The position numbers were made by a program, and so were the translations under genes. 64,000 bases of DNA from Membranipora membranacea (taxonomy: Eukaryota > Bryozoa > Gymnolaemata > Cheilostomatida > Membraniporidae): the NCBI GenBank assembly GCA_914767715.1, contig OU612072.1, forward strand, positions 10,848,001 to 10,912,000. The letters are read 5' to 3'. Below are positions 32,456 through 47,071 of this stretch, in pieces (the first letter of the stretch is position 1; each line of letters opens with the position of its first letter). The notes under the pieces were generated by a model. It had not been told where the DNA came from, ran no database searches, and saw nothing but the letters and a program-made list of their open reading frames with translations.

Positions 32456-35400
32456 ACGCTGTGATAATGTTATAGATCTTAGTCTCAAAAAAAGTTTTAG
32501 AGATAAATCCTTTCTGAAGGAAACCCGGTGTCATCGAATGCAAAACTTAAAAGTTAAAAATACATGTGAAATTACCAGCAAGAACAGGAAAAGGGGTCAT
32601 ACCGAGTGATGTATATAAATCTCTTGTGTGGATAAGAAGATACTGTTAGAAGTACTTGGCACTAGGATTGTCCCAAAGCGGAAGTACTAGCCCCACCTAA
32701 AATATCCCCACTATCTGCCCATCGATTCAGCCTACTCTCATACTGTAGATCCCAACTACTTTCCATTTGTGTCAGACTGCCAACAAAACAGGTGAGCAGT
32801 GCCTCTTTAAGGATGAATAGTCAGATCGCACATCTGTTATGTGTTGATGAGGGGTGTTAGTAACATTCTAAGATGATGGATTAACTCAAATAAGTTACTC
32901 TCCATTTTCTCCTGTTCATTGGAACTGGTGATGTGTTCTTTGTGAACATCTTCAGATTTCCTTGCACTACTTCAGATTCAACAGCTGCATGATCCTAGAC
33001 GTCATTTAGATCTGCAAGAGCTATGAAAAAGAAGACATTTGATATCAAATTGCATGGGCGTTTAAAAAAAATGATTGTGAGATGGTGTTACTGCTAATGA
33101 TGATGTTTGTTATCTCTGGCTTATTGATCTCCTTGGAACTGACATTATAGTTGTACCCCAAATGGCCATGATTTGATTTGGTACAGGTTACCAGATGTGT
33201 TGTCACATAGGTTTAAAGGTGTAACATATGCATGGTTACATCACATGATGCCTGTACAGTAATTGGGGTCAAAGCTCAGGAATTTAACGCTTAAAATTAT
33301 TAATAACATGGTTCTCTCATTATCATATGAAAGCAGTTGCCTCCATTTTCTAACATAAAACAGTTATACATGTGTACCGTTGGCATTTCTAGGCACTAGG
33401 ATGTCCCAACTCTGCCTCCATTCACCTGTAAGCAATCAAGGAGAAGTGTTACATTCTTAGAGATGGGAGACTGGTACCTTGAAGGGTAGTAGTAGCATTT
33501 TACTGGAGTGAGTCTAGTTATGCGACTGTCAAAGGTATGCAGCCAAGAAAATGTGATTTTGACCAGTATGAGGAAGAAAGCTGTGGGAATTATGAAACTT
33601 TGGGTACAGCTATTTCTATTAGTACAATTTGAGAATTAGATTTTCATATAGGTAATAACTACAAAGCTTATTCAAGGTTTAGATAAATTGGAAACTTTTG
33701 GCCGGCATTATCTCCCTTTTTGGTTACAGTAATTTGCATTGGTCTTAAACTTTGTGTGTCTCCGCTCCCTGGACTGATGAACTGTCTGATGGGGCTGTCA
33801 AAACTCTTATAGCGAACTATTTTGACTAGCCCCTTGTTGCATTTTTAGTAACCCGTTTTTATATATGCACTTGTAAATAATGATGACATTAACTGATAAA
33901 TATACAAAAGATAAGAAAATATTCTGAATGGAGAAGGTCTTCTACTTTCTTTCCTCAGAGCAGAGGATAATTATATCTCAGATTTGGTGTCAGTAGAAAA
34001 GTTCAGCAACAGGCTCCACATCCGCTCCGGAATTAACCGGTGCTTTTTGAATGCAGATGGTATAAACTTTTTTTTGTTCCCGTTCAACATAAAGGCTTGT
34101 TAAAGAAAGGAAATGTTTTGAATTTACCGCTGGTACTACATTTTTCATGAATCTGTCGCAGACCGCGTGTGTCATTCAAAAGTTGTCATCAATCAGTTAT
34201 ATCAATCCCTTTTGATACATTCCATAGATTCCATATTGATATAATTTCACATCATACAATGATCATACTGATCATTGATGATCATACAATGAAATGCTAT
34301 GGTATAAATATACATAGATATATGTGTAGATTGTAAAAAAATTGACAATATTGTCGATCGTTTAATATTATTTCAATGATGTTTACAATAGAAGCAAAAA
34401 TCTAAAAAAAAAATTCTTCAATCACACAAAGCTGAGGGCAAGGCCTTAACAATGAGCTTGTCATAGTGTAGTAACAATAATGTATGCAGAGTCTAGCGCT
34501 AGGCGTAACATAAAAATTGTGTTGATTCTAAAATTAAAGCTCCTGCCTTCTAAATGGCTTAATGGTCGTCTAATGTTGGCAGACACTAAGCGTAGCAGAC
34601 TGAAAATTTCACCATAGCATGACACGTTTTGACTGATTAGCTTAAATCTTTCCAGCAAAACCAGAGAAGGTTGGAAGGGGTATGTTGTTTATATTGTTTT
34701 TCTTCTTATTTCTCTCTTAGTCATATTAGTCATCATGATGTCGCAAAGGTCAAATGTCAGGTCAGGTTTTTTATAATGTGTTCATAAAGTTCAACGCGTC
34801 GCGAGGTAGATAAGAGATTCCAATACTAGATTCCTCACTCACATGAATTTCAATGCTCATCTGGTTCTTGTTATTGTAGAATGAACTTACCACTGGTTGA
34901 AGCCCTTCATTGAAGGGTTGTGAAAATGATTGACATTGAAATGCATTCACCTTCGGCCCTTCATTTCTTTGTGTACCATTTTTCCACCATTTGGTTACGT
35001 GTTTTTATTTCAGAAGCTAGAATCTTAATCTGTGTTTTGTGTGAGCTATTTTGTGTTTTTAATATGCTTCCTTATACTGACTATGTCATAATAACCGAGT
35101 GTATTTGAAGGTGAAGGTCAGGGTCTGCTTCCTGAGTAGCATAGGTAGATGAAACATGGGTTAATTTTGTTCAAGTAAATTGAGTGATTGAGATTTTGCA
35201 GTAGGTCTGCAAGAGATGATAATAATCACTACCAGTGCAGACTGATCACCAAGACTGAGTTTCCTATAATATTTACAAGAGAGTTTTTGGCTTCGATCAA
35301 GAGCTGTTTTTGAGACCCTGTGACAGATATTTCTTGATTATAATATTCTTTACAAATACCGTTAGTGCTGTGTCTTACTCAAATCCATTTTGAATATGTT

Positions 35401-38400
35401 AGACATACCAAACAAACCCAATCGTTAAAAGAGCTTTATCTGTGGATGACTTTCTGTTACCTGGATGTTGTATTGAGCTCTGTAGTAATTTGTCACTCTT
35501 ACTCAAAGTCGATAGGAATGGTTCTTCTTTCCTTGCTTGTAACTCTAGCAAAAGGAGTCGGTAGTTTCTGTCTACTTAGATGGTTTTTCTTTCTATTCCG
35601 ATCAAAGAACTGCATTTTGCGCTCATCAGGTCACAATCACAGAATAAATCAGTACAGTTTCTGTTACATAAAAAGTGACAAGATTGCTCAAAAAGCGTAA
35701 CATCATATCCATATCATAAACAATGAATGGAATATTATGAGCAATAAAAAACAAATAATTCACAGTGAATTTAAACGTTATCATTGCCAATGCTTAACAT
35801 ATATAATTTTTTTCTTTCGAATATTTCCTGTCCTGCTTTGCCTAAGAACACCAACTTTTGACCAAATCTTCCCATTTACTTACTCTTGAAGGGGACTTGT
35901 TTGAATTATGCACAAACTATCGGAAACATCTCTAAAGACTAAATTTAGATTTTTTTCTGATTTGAGGGCTGTGCCAATACCAAAATCTTATTCTACTCAC
36001 ACTGTGCAAGTCACTCAAGATCCATTGAATAATGCCATTTTAACTTTTTGGACGCTAACTCCAAAAACCACCTGTTGTGAATATGTGTCAATTCGATCTC
36101 GTTTCAAAATGTAATGCCAAATGGAAAAATATCTATCTCAATGCTCTGCCCTAATATTGGGGGAAAATCGCATATAATTCACTGAGTTACCATTTTCTTT
36201 CAATTTGCAAAGTATTCACAGCCAGTTCATATTTATTACGGCCATTCATGCTTGAAGGCCTTGGGTTTCTGTAAAGCAATGTCCATCCTGTTGCAAATAA
36301 CTTTGTGTGAATGGTTTCTTCACGGCACAGCGGTCAGTTGGACATGTTTTTTGTGTTTTGTTCAAGAAAATCTTTGGTTTGTTTTTTTTCTATTTTACGT
36401 AATATTAAGAATTTAGGAACAAATAAAATTTGGAATAAGCATGAAAAGGCCCCATGTGCTTGCAGCCTTGATGGTGTCCTAGCTCGTCTAGGTGCAAGGC
36501 CAAATTGCCAGAGGCAGATTCAGTTGTTCAAATCTGAATTCTGTTCCGTTATGCTGTGCAGGAGGGTATGAAGGATCTTCTCACCTATTCTGTTAACCTG
36601 TATGCAGCTTATATGTCTGGCCCACTGTAGAGTATTACTGCAAAAAAAAGTTGAATTCATTGTCAATAGAAGTTGACCATTGCCCATTCAAAATTGTTTT
36701 CTGAATTTTGGCATTATTATTATTATAATGTTTTTATTGAGGTTTTCATATTGCATTGAAACCGAAATATCAAGAGATCTCTGAAATGATGCATAATATT
36801 TTTCATTTGACTTTCTTAAAAGCAATGACAGTCAAATACCTCACAATATTTGTTGTACATATTGACCGCGATTGTAAAACTGCTTGGAGGCCAATTACGA
36901 TCTTCAATAAATTTATAAATGAACTAGTAATAAATAAATTGCATTATTTAATAATAATAATTTTCAAAGATAAATTGCATACCAGGGCTATAATGTTTAC
37001 TATTTTCAATACATCCTCCAAAAACTAAATAAATTTTCATATGTGATATGTGATATATGAATGTGCGTACTTTACATACATGAGCAAGCGAGACCTGTTG
37101 GATAGCAATCCTATTGGCTTCCTTTCTCACATAGTTGGGCTTCAACTATGGGCAACTCTCCATATGATTTCGAACTAGCTGGACTTTGCACCCTGGTAGT
37201 ATTGCTGCATCAAGGTGCTCCAGGTGCTAATTTACTCTCGAAAGGCTGGCTTTGTGTGTATTGAGATGAAACAGTTTACACACTCTGTAATTAGTTTGCA
37301 TTGAATATTATATTAATGCTGAACGCCAATGTTTAAATAATGTTCGATTCCAATCTGTAGAGGTTGCGACTATGGCCTCTGAACAGTACTAGGGATGTTT
37401 CTACTAGCCCATCTTCCTGAATGATTTAAAAACAACTAGTCTTTGTGCATCTTATGTCACAGCCAGGTCTGTACATGCAATCCCGTTGATTTCCCTATAC
37501 AATTAGTATAACTAACTAACTAGTATTTAACTCATTGCACAAACTGTTACCCGTCGAACCAGTGCCTCAGTTTTGTTCTGTAACTACAGAATAAGCCAAC
37601 ATATTTCAGATCCGCTTTGAAGCTTCATCTTCCAGCAACACCACGTCATCATCTCTCAGACTTCTTCTTTCTTCCAGGCGTTGCCGTGACGACAGTTGTA
37701 AATGCTCAGCTTATGATCTTATCCGATTGGACTGACCAGTTTCGTCTTAGTATTCAATAGATTGTTTAACCCAAAATCAACATACATTATTTTGTAAACA
37801 AGCAGAAAATAATAAAATAGTATTGCTATATAATAAAGAGAAGCTGCATTTTACATGTACATAACACAGCAATCTACCGTGACCTACAAATTTAGTCAAG
37901 CACCAATCAAAGAAAATAGAAATAGAAATTCAAAACAAAGGAGACACAGAAGAGAACCATTTCTTAAATCAAAAACTACTGTCATCGAGTGTGCAAAGAC
38001 ACTGTTGATCTTATAAGAAAAGTAGGGTTCAATAAATGGATTCAAGGGCATAATACAGTAATTGTTTCACCAAACTATACATTCCTTCATCAATTATAAT
38101 TCATCATATTAGAAGGTTCAAAATTATGCCGGTGCAATATGTCACTTTAACTCAATATAGGTGTAGGGACGAATCACAATTTGTAGAAAGAAGCATGGAA
38201 TCAGAAGTTGAAGAGAAGGTAGAAGGAGATGTTTATGAAACTGAGGAATAGGAGTATTGTTTTCAGCAAAGGCACAGCACAATGCAATATTTCCGGATTG
38301 CACTGGTATCTGTTAAAAGTTGTTCAATATTGTCATACAAACTGAAAGAAAACATTATATAGATATAACAAATCAAAAAATAGTTACCCACCAGATAATA

Positions 38401-40385
38401 AGTTCTAATTAATAATCATAATACACTTACTGTGTTTGAGCATCAAAATTTGATGATAGGAATAACAATACCACAAACGCAAATGCAAAATCATAAATCC
38501 GAGGCACATGCTCTACAGTTACTGTTTTGCAGCTGTATGTTTCTTTTGAAAGTTGTATTCAAAAAATAATCAGAAAATGATACTTCAAATGATTTTAATC
38601 TTAGAGCATAATCTGCATATCGAAACATCATCGATATTGTTTGTAACCCTGTTTTTTTACAATCCGGCGAACATGTAACACAAATTTGCAAAATACAAAA
38701 GAGTTTGTTTGAGTCTACGATTGAACCATAGATGGCAATAAATTTGATTGATTGGGAATGAAGTCTCTGCGAATGAAGATACATATTTCTCCGGCTCACA
38801 AACAGTCTCAATTTGCATAGTTCTACTCTGTTTTTCAAGTAGACATTGCATTCATTAGTTGTTTGAAGCACAATTTGACAGAGTAAAATTAAAATATGTA
38901 AGTGCATATATATTTGATTGATGGTAAACAAAAAGAGATGTTTTCATGTTTTGTCTCTATTTTACAGAATAATAAAAATTTAAGAAGGAATAAACTTGAG
39001 ACTAAGCGTGAATAGGCCCCATGTGCTTGCAGCTTTGACGATATCCCAGATATCTAGGTGCAAGGCCAAATTGCCAGAGGTTGACTCAGTTTGTCAATAT
39101 TCGTATTCTGTTCCAATATGCTGTGCTGGAGAGTATGAAGGAAACCTGTCATTTATTCTGTTATCCTGTATGCCGCTAAACCGTCTAGCCCTATGTAAAG
39201 CATTTCTGTAAACAAAAAGCTGAATATATTGTCCATAGAAGTTTACAATTGAACATTGCCTATCATGTTGCATATTGCGTGTTTTCTGTATTTCAGCCTA
39301 GATACCAAGTTATCAAAAAGTTGACTGACCTAATGAATAATATTTTTTGTTTGGAATTCTTGAAACCAATGTCAGATAAATATCTTACCAGTTTCTTTGT
39401 ACTTATTTAATTAAAGGCAATTGTAAAGTTGCTTGGAGGCCAAATGCACTCTTCCATAGATTTGTTATTGAACTAATGATCAATAATTTGCAAAAAAATA
39501 GTTATAATTTTCGAAGATAAAGTGTATGCTGGGACTATAATCTTTACTTTTTTCAATGCATCCTTGAAAATCATAAACCTCTTATAAATGTGCATATTAT
39601 ATATACATGAGCAAGTGGGACCTGTTGGATAGAAATCCTATTGGTTTCCCTTCCCACATAGCTGGGCTTCAAATATGGGTAACTCTCTATATGATTTCTA
39701 ACTCACTGGGCATTTGACTCTGGTAGCATTGTATCAGGGGATGGATGGTCTGTATGTACATGATATCCTCCTTCATCAAGGTGCTTCAGGTGTCATTGGC
39801 TTATTTTATGTGTGTTGAGATGAACTGTCGCACACTCTTAGCAGTTCACCGTCATTATTTTGCATCAAATATGATATTGATTGTTAACGTTTATGTTTGA
39901 ATAATGTTTGATTCTGATCCATATCGGTTGAAAAAATGGCCTTTGAATAGGCTCAAAAATAGCTAGTCTTTATGCATCGAGGAAGGCAATTTGACATCTT
40001 ACACCACAGCCAGGTCCGCAGATGTAATCCACAATTAGTATTCTGTTTTCCATGTTGGCAGGCTTTCTTTGACGCCGCTTCACAAACTGTTACCTGTCGA
40101 ACCAGGCCATCGGTGCCCGGGTTTTGCTCAGTAACTACATAATAACCCCTTAATTTAAGAAACAGTTCAAAGCTTTCCTTTCAGCAACACTACATCATCA
40201 CATTTAAGATTTCTCTCCATATTGTTGTTCGAGAAAAGAGTAACCGCTCAGCATATTATATCATCCGATAGGCCTGACATACATTTATCTGTAAAAAAGC
40301 ACAAATTAAAAAATACATAGTGTACATGAACATAAAACAACAACCTACCATGATATACAAATTCAGTTATGCACCAAACAATGAA

Positions 40386-40458
40386 TATACATACATAAAT
40401 ACATAATTACATACATAAATACATAAATACATAAATACATAATATAATACATAAATAT
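40386..40458. repeat. (ATACATAA)n-like microsatellite
   Basis: Imperfect tandem copies of an 8-base tacataaa-type motif for about 70 bases, present only in U2. It lies at the point where the U2 sequence repeats itself (a block resembling 40.27-40.39 recurs at 40.46-40.60 kb), so slippage may have created a local duplication. Confidence 0.75.
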
Positions 40459-41340
40459 AGAATCAGCATACATTTATTTGTAAAGAAGCACAAAATAAAA
40501 AAAATAGTATAGCTATCACACAAAAAAGAAACTGCAATGTATATGTACATAAAACAACAACCTACCATGATATACAAATTCACCAAACAAAGAATATAAA
40601 TTCTGAAGATAAACCAATAAACATATCAGGTCAAACCTCTGAAGAAACAAATAGCATTCAGACCATTCTTTTGACATACTAGAAACAGGAATATAGAAAT
40701 GCGAATGAGACATTACAATGACAATGATTTAATTTGGTACAAGTTTGCGTGCTGTCATCGGCTGAGGGTGTCAGCAAAGTCTGTGTCGCCGTCCCTTGTT
40801 TGTCTAGATTAGATGACCTTTCCGATGATACCGACACATCATCACACTGAGTCATTGCATCTTTTTGTAGACATGTCATAACAAATTTATATGAGGAGGA
40901 TTACTGCAATGCACTCATCCATGACAGGATGCCTGTACAGCAAAAAAGTGTTCGAACTTAAGGAATTCAGCTCGTAATGAATCAATTCTTCAGTTACCTC
41001 CACGTTGTAATAGAAACGAAAACCCTATCCAGAGATGTATTGTTTTCCCTATGTCATTTCTCTGACATCATCAGGATCAAAAGTAATTGCACCACCAAAT
41101 AAGTCCAAACTCTGCAGCCAGAAACCTGCAAGCAATCAAGGAGAAGAGCAATATTCTGAAACATGGAAGATTGATGTTGTTCAATTCACATCCCTAGATT
41201 TGTTCAGCATTGCTTCCTTCGTCGTTATGAATCTCTTGATTAGGGTTACTGATTTACCAGTATTATTCATCAATCCGACAATAATCGGTCTACCCGTTTT
41301 TTCGTGGAGTTGTTAGTATTAACCGCATATTTCCTAGTAA

Positions 41341-42950
41341 TTACGGAAATAGTGAACATTGCAATCAATATTATTTTTATAAAGCTGTCTCAGATCGCAT
41401 ATTGATTCATTTTAAAGTTTATTTCATTGATCATTACCCCTTTGCTGCATGATTTCTCATTATCTGCAAGTTTACATTATTCACATATGGTGTTGAAGTT
41501 TACATCAACTGGGTGCGAAACAAACATGCAAGTTATATGCTCAGATTTTAGTTGCATCATATTCCACAACAGCCACTCAAAGATCCTAATGAAAAACAAC
41601 AATTATTAAGTGATTAGCAGATCCATTTTGTTTAACTGATTTCCCATAACACTTTAATCAATCTTACAAAAAAAAACAGAGAAGAGAAGATATATGGGAT
41701 ACCGGAATTCATGTTCATATACTTATTTGTACACAGGGTTGATTGATTTATGCCTGTAATATATAATTATTGAAAAATTCTTTCTGGCGTTGCAGAGATA
41801 ATTTGTCTTTTTTGGTCAATGTGGGGTTATATTAATACCATTTAGTATTTTTATTACTGTATCAATTTAGAAGTAAAGAACATACCGGAGAAAAAACCTA
41901 CAAAGAATTGAGGATGTCAAAAGAACAAAATAAATTGTACATGTATGTCAGGTATGATTTGATAGGGATAATGCTTTAAAGAAAACCACAACTTTTCTCT
42001 CTGAACTCTTGAAGAAGATTATTATAGTTTGTAGATATGAAATTTTTAGTGGGAGTCTTCGAGCAATGTCATAGAACAGGATCTCAAGTCATTAAGTGAC
42101 ATGTATTCGTTGTGATTAAAATGATTGGTTTCCCATTAATCATTTTTACAACACATGAATAGTTGAAGTAACAAGGGATCGTCTTTGAATTCAAAGCAGT
42201 ATTGAGCTGGTCTGTCCCTAAGACAGAACTGTGCAATTTGTGAGAGTATGCAACAACCGTCAAAACTCCTATAAATTAAATTTTAAATGCATAAACATAA
42301 TAATATGCCATATTTCAAGAAATTGATCATAGGAAAACTCCATAATTAATGCAATATTTACATTTGATCAGAGTACATTTAAAAATGGTGGGGTGAATTG
42401 CTGAGTTATTTTGAATTATTGTGACTCAAAAATCGCACAAAGTAACATCAAATATTTTTTGTTTTTATAGGTATCTGAAGAAATCATACCTCTACCAACA
42501 ATGCCAATTGATCTGAAACAAGCAGATTAATGACGCACCATGATCAACTGAAACACTATCATTAATCAGAATGGTGTTTAAGATCTGTAATAGAGTAATT
42601 CCCTGCGTGTACACTCAATCATCACCTCACATGAACTTAATTTCCTTGTCCTTATTTGTAAAGCCGTTTATGATGACATTAACTGATGAATATAAAAAAA
42701 TTTAAAACCTCACCGTACAGAGAGGGCGTTCCAATATTTATCCTCAGATCAGCTGAGAGAGAGAGAGACATATACTGTTGTATCACCAAAAGATGGGGTT
42801 GGTGTCACTGGAATGAGTTGAATACAATTTTACTTGGTAAGGTGTTGGAACAGGATTTTGCATGTGTATTTTGATCCAGTTTGTTACACAACATCAGCAG
42901 CAGCTCAATGTCACCTATAGATTGAGAAATAATAGCAATAAGCAATAAAT
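41341..42950. other. U2-specific interval
   Basis: About 1.6 kb not found in the neighbouring units except for a short match (42540-42740) to U0 at 23.6-24.1 kb. It has short open frames only, a GA microsatellite at about 42752-42767 and no recognisable gene. It may be old unit sequence lost from U1, U3 and U4, or an insertion. Confidence 0.4.
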
Positions 42951-42988
42951 TGATGGGGATTAACTGAAGTCCTAGAATACCAGATAAG

Positions 42989-43518
42989 TCGCGCTGATGA
43001 ACCTCGATATGATTCTTGGATTTTTTTCCTTATGTTCCTCTGGTCCATTCATGTGGACATAGAGTTCCATTCCATATGGTTTGATGAGCTTTAGTTTTTC
43101 ACCAATGATACAAGTGATCATATGTATCATCCGGCAGCTGATATGGTTAGTATTGCAGGAGTTTGCGGTACGAATAGCTGCAATGCCTAGCTCATGCGGG
43201 AATTTCTATTTTGTGGTAACCACAAGTAAGACCAAAATTAGCCAGAGCTTTCTGGATGCAACCTGTATTAAGTTGGTTTTGTTTTCATTTGACATAAATG
43301 AGACAGAGAAGTTTGCATCGACCTCAGTGAGGAACTCACTAGATTGTATTGACCGCTACAAAAAATTGTGTCGTCAATCTACGATCATCTTTATGAATGT
43401 TTTTCATGCAGTGACAGACCAAAAAACTTGTAAAAAGATTGAAGAGCAGAGAGACAAAGAAAAAAAGACTAATAATAACCTAAACAAGATTGAAAATGCT
43501 TTAATAGTAGCTGTTTAA
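42989..43518 (+). pseudogene. Array-family pseudogene exon (U2 copy)
   Basis: Homologue of the 31.8-kb and 53.5-kb segments, lacking their first 20 codons. It keeps a tryptophan codon where the other two have TGA, but has its own stops (a CAG to TAG change after WFDEL, and TAG after NSCNA) and the same frame shift after the FCG codons. The second frame stays open to the end: ISQSFLDATCIKLVLFSF, then NSLDCIDRYKKLCRQ, then VTDQKTCKKIEEQRDKEKK and NALIVAV, stop 43516-43518. The end is Lys/Glu-rich, like a short coiled coil. Each copy is broken in different places, the signature of duplicated genes decaying independently. Confidence 0.5.
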
Positions 43519-45647
43519 TATGAGTAAGTTTTTTGCTGAGCGTATTCGTATTGGTAGTGAATTTAAAGTTGTTGTGAGTTTTCATCTTAATTGTACGCTG
43601 TGATAATGTTATAGATCTTAGTCTCAAAAAAAAGTTTTAGAGATAAATCCTTTCAGAAGGAAACCCGGCGTGATCGAATGCAAAACTTAAAAGTTAAAAA
43701 TACATGTGAAATGACCAGCATGAAGAGGAAAAGGGGTCATACCAAGTGATGTTCATAAATCTCTTGTGTGGATTAGAAGATACTGTTAGAAGTACTTGGC
43801 ACTAGGATTGTCCCAAATCAGAAGTACTAGCCCCACCTCACAGATCCCCACTATCTGCCCATCGCTTCAGACTACTCTAATACTGTTGACCCCAACTGCT
43901 GTCCATTTGTGACAGACTGCCAACAAATCAGGTGAGCAGTGCATATTTAAGGATGAATAGTCAGATCGCACATTTGTTATGTGTTGATGAGGGGTGTTAG
44001 TAATATTCTATAATGATGGATTAACTCAAATAAGTTACTCATTATTTTTCTGCTGTTCGTTGGAACTGGTGATGTGATCTTTGTGAACATCTTCAGATTT
44101 CCTTGCACTACTTCAGATTCAACAGCTGCATGATCCTAGCCGTCATTCAGATTTGCAAGAGCTATGAAAAAGAAGATATTTGATATTAAATTGCATGGGT
44201 TTTATCAGTACAAACAAGAATTTGTGGCGTTTAAAAAAAAAGGGATTGTGAGAGGGTGTTACTGCTAAATATGATGTCTGCTTTCTCTGGCTTATTGATC
44301 TGCTTGGAACTGACAATATAGTTGAACCCCAAATGGCCATGATTTGATTTGGTACAGGTTACCAGATGTGTTGTCACATAGGTTCAAAGGTGTAACATAT
44401 GCATGGTTACATCACATGATGCCTGTACAGTAATTTGGGTCAAAGCTCAGGAATTTAACACTTAAAATGATTAATAAAATGGTTCCCTCATTATCATATG
44501 AAAGGAGTTGCCTTCATTTTCTAACATAAAATAGTTATATATGTGTACCGTTGGCATTTCTAGGCACTAGGATGTCCCAACTCTGCCTCCATTCACCTGT
44601 AAGCAATCAAGGAGAAGGGTTACATTCACAGAGATAGGAGACGGGTAGCTTGAAGGGTCGTAGTGGAATTTTACTGGAGCGAGCCTAGTTATGCGACTGT
44701 CAAAGTTATGCAGCCAAGACCATGTGCTTTTGACCAGTATGAGGAAGAAAGCTGTGGGCATTATGAAACTTTGGGTACAGCTATTTCTATTGGTACAATT
44801 TGAGAAATAGGTTTTCATATAGGTAATAACTACAAAGTTTATTCAAAGTTTAGATAGATTGGAAACTTTTGGCTGATATTATCTCCCTTTTTGGTTACAG
44901 TAATTTGCATTGGTCTTAAATTTTGTGTGTCTCCGCTCTCTGGACTGATGAACTGTCTGAAGGGTCTGACAACTCTTGAAGCAAACTATTTTGACTAGCC
45001 CTTGTTGCACTTTTAGTAAAACTTTTTTATATATGCACTTGTAAATAATGATGACATTAACTGATAGATGTAAAAAATATAAGAAAATATTCTGAATGGA
45101 GAAGGTGTTCTACTTTCTATCCTCAGAGCAGGGGATAAATATATCTCAGATTTAGTGTCAGTAGAAAAGTTCAGCAACAGGCTCCACATCAGTGCCGGAA
45201 TTAACCAGTGCTTTTTTAATGCAGATGGTATAAAATTGTTTTTGTTCACGTTCAACATAAAGGCTTGTTAAGGAGAGGTAATGATTTGAATTTACCGCTG
45301 GTATTACTTTGCACAAGACTATCAATGTCACTGATAAGATCCAAAGCAGAATTATAAGTCTCACCCCCAAGATCCCAAATCTTTGCCCATCAGTTCATAC
45401 TATTCTCAGCCTGTAGATTCCTGGATTGGATTTGAGACAATAATCATCCTGTGGATATTCAGTGTTTTCCCATTGGTCCAGACTTCAACATCTCCAAATC
45501 AAATCAGATCTCCTGTATTTCTCCAAGAATGTATTTCTCCAAGAACAGACAAGGATCTGTGGCATTACATAATTAGTAATGGCTTATAGATAGTGTTATC
45601 GATTGGCGAGATATATATAATTTCCTCTGGCACTGTATTCATAGTTG

Positions 45648-45661
45648 CCCCCCCCCCCCCC
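45648..45661. repeat. Poly-C tract (14 C)
   Basis: A homopolymer run of C on plus at the start of U3. The corresponding site in U4 (54725-54734) has 10 C. It is a length-variable marker shared only by these two units. Confidence 0.9.
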
Positions 45662-47051
45662 TATGACAATGATTTAATTTGGTACAGGGTTGCGTGCTCT
45701 CATCTGCTGATGGTGTCATCAAGGTCTGAGTCGCTGTCCCTTGTTTGTTTGGTTTAGATGTCCTTTCCGATGATACCAACACCTCATCGTACTGAGCCAT
45801 CGCATCTTTAAGAAGGCGTGTCATAACGGACTTATAGGAGGAGGATAAATGCGATGTAAAGCACACAAAAACAAGCAAGTGTTCCTCATGCATGGCTACA
45901 TCATGATAAGATAATAATGGCATTGGCTTTATTAAAATGATCAGTGCAGGGAAGAAAATAAGATCATGTTTTACAAAGTACAGCAATTAAGGGGATGAAC
46001 TTAGGAATTCAACTAATAATGAATTAATTATTGAATTGAAAGGAGTTGCCTCCATGCTGTAATAGAAAATAAATCCCTATCTAGAAATGTTAACCCCATG
46101 TCATTTTCTCTGGCATCATCAGGATCAAAAGTTCTAGAACAATCAAGTAAGTCCCTACTCTGCAGCCAGACACATGTAAGCAATCAAGGTGAAGAGTAAT
46201 ATTCTAAGATATGGAGGATGTGTAGCCATACCTGTAATGCCCTAAGGAGGGTTAGTAGGAAAAATCTAGCGAAGCCAAGAAACTTGGTTTTTGACCAGTA
46301 AGAGAATTTTGAGAGTTTTAGAAAGTATTGGAGTAAGAAGTCTTTTTGCAAGATTTTAATAAAATTGTGATGGGTTGTCTTTATCTCCCTTTTTGGTAAC
46401 AGTAGTTTGCATGGGTGTTAAATTTTGTTGAACGTGTCAATCATAATAAAATTATTTTAAATGAAAGGGTTCCTTAACAGAATCCATATCAACCCTTAGC
46501 TTTTGAACTTGCAATATTTTCCCAGGTCAAATAAAGCACTTGATGAAGAACATTTGGGACCTTTTTATTGATCTAACCTCTTTATCAACCATGGTGGGAC
46601 CACTTCACTCGTGTTCTTGTCAGTTAATTTCTTCTATTTAATAGCGGAAAAATCACTGATTATTTTTGTGAGAAAAGTAATGATCAAAAAATTACTCATT
46701 GAGTAACGGTATATTATACAAGATCGTCCAATTAACATTCTTTGAGTTGTTCAGCATCATTTCCTTCGTTGTTATGAATCACTTGATTAGGGTTACTGAT
46801 TTACCTGTATTATCCACTCATCTGACAGTAATCAGCCTACCCGTTTTTCTGGGAGGTGCTGGCTTCAACAGCATATTTCTTAGTAATCATGGGAATAGGT
46901 AGCATTACAATCGATATTATTTTTCATGAATCTGTCGCAGACCGCATGTGTCATTCAAAAGTTGTCATCAATCAGTTATATCAATCCCTTTTGATACATT
47001 CCATAGATTCCATATTGATATAATTTCACATCATAAAATGATCATACTGAT

Positions 47052-47071
47052 CATTGTATGATCATACAATG
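47052..47071. repeat. Perfect 20-bp palindrome
   Basis: CATTGTATGATCATACAATG is its own reverse complement and lies in a cluster of gatcata repeats. U4 has one mismatch (56691-56710) and also an overlapping 12-bp inverted repeat with a 3-base loop (56672-56698). U2 has lost one base (about 34274-34292). It may reflect cruciform-prone sequence. Confidence 0.85.

Larger units (their letters stand above)
24861..34142 (+). repeat. Tandem array unit U1 (about 9.3 kb)
   Basis: This is the first well-preserved unit. It starts at the block beginning aggaagatgacctttccgat and ends where the block at 33.9-34.14 kb jumps to sequence matching the middle of the other units (tttttcatgaatctgtcgca). Its 3' part (about 30.0-33.05 kb) is almost the same as U3 51.7-54.64 kb. 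Its 5' part (25.1-26.6 kb) matches U3 46.1-47.0 and U4 55.2-56.7 kb. 26.6-30.0 kb matches U2, U3 and U4 less closely. Exon-like frames within it are listed separately. Confidence 0.8.
34143..45560 (+). repeat. Tandem array unit U2 (about 11.4 kb)
   Basis: The unit begins at tttttcatgaatctgtcgca and lacks the first 1.36 kb seen in U3 (45.56-46.92 kb). From 34.2 to 38.9 kb it is almost the same as U3 47.0-51.75 kb, at a nearly constant offset of about 12.8 kb. 38.9-41.2 kb is closer to U4 than to U3. 41.34-42.95 kb has no counterpart in U3 or U4. 42.99-45.3 kb resembles U1 31.8-34.1 kb. It is clearly a composite. Confidence 0.8.

Noticed and set aside
40386-40458. CRISPR-like regular repeats
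   Set aside because: The units are 8 bases with no spacers. It is an ordinary microsatellite in a eukaryotic genome.
43081-43518. An intact 145-codon gene starting near 43081
   Set aside because: The first 40 codons are in the wrong frame relative to the conserved exon. Only the downstream part is the family frame, so it is a pseudogene segment.
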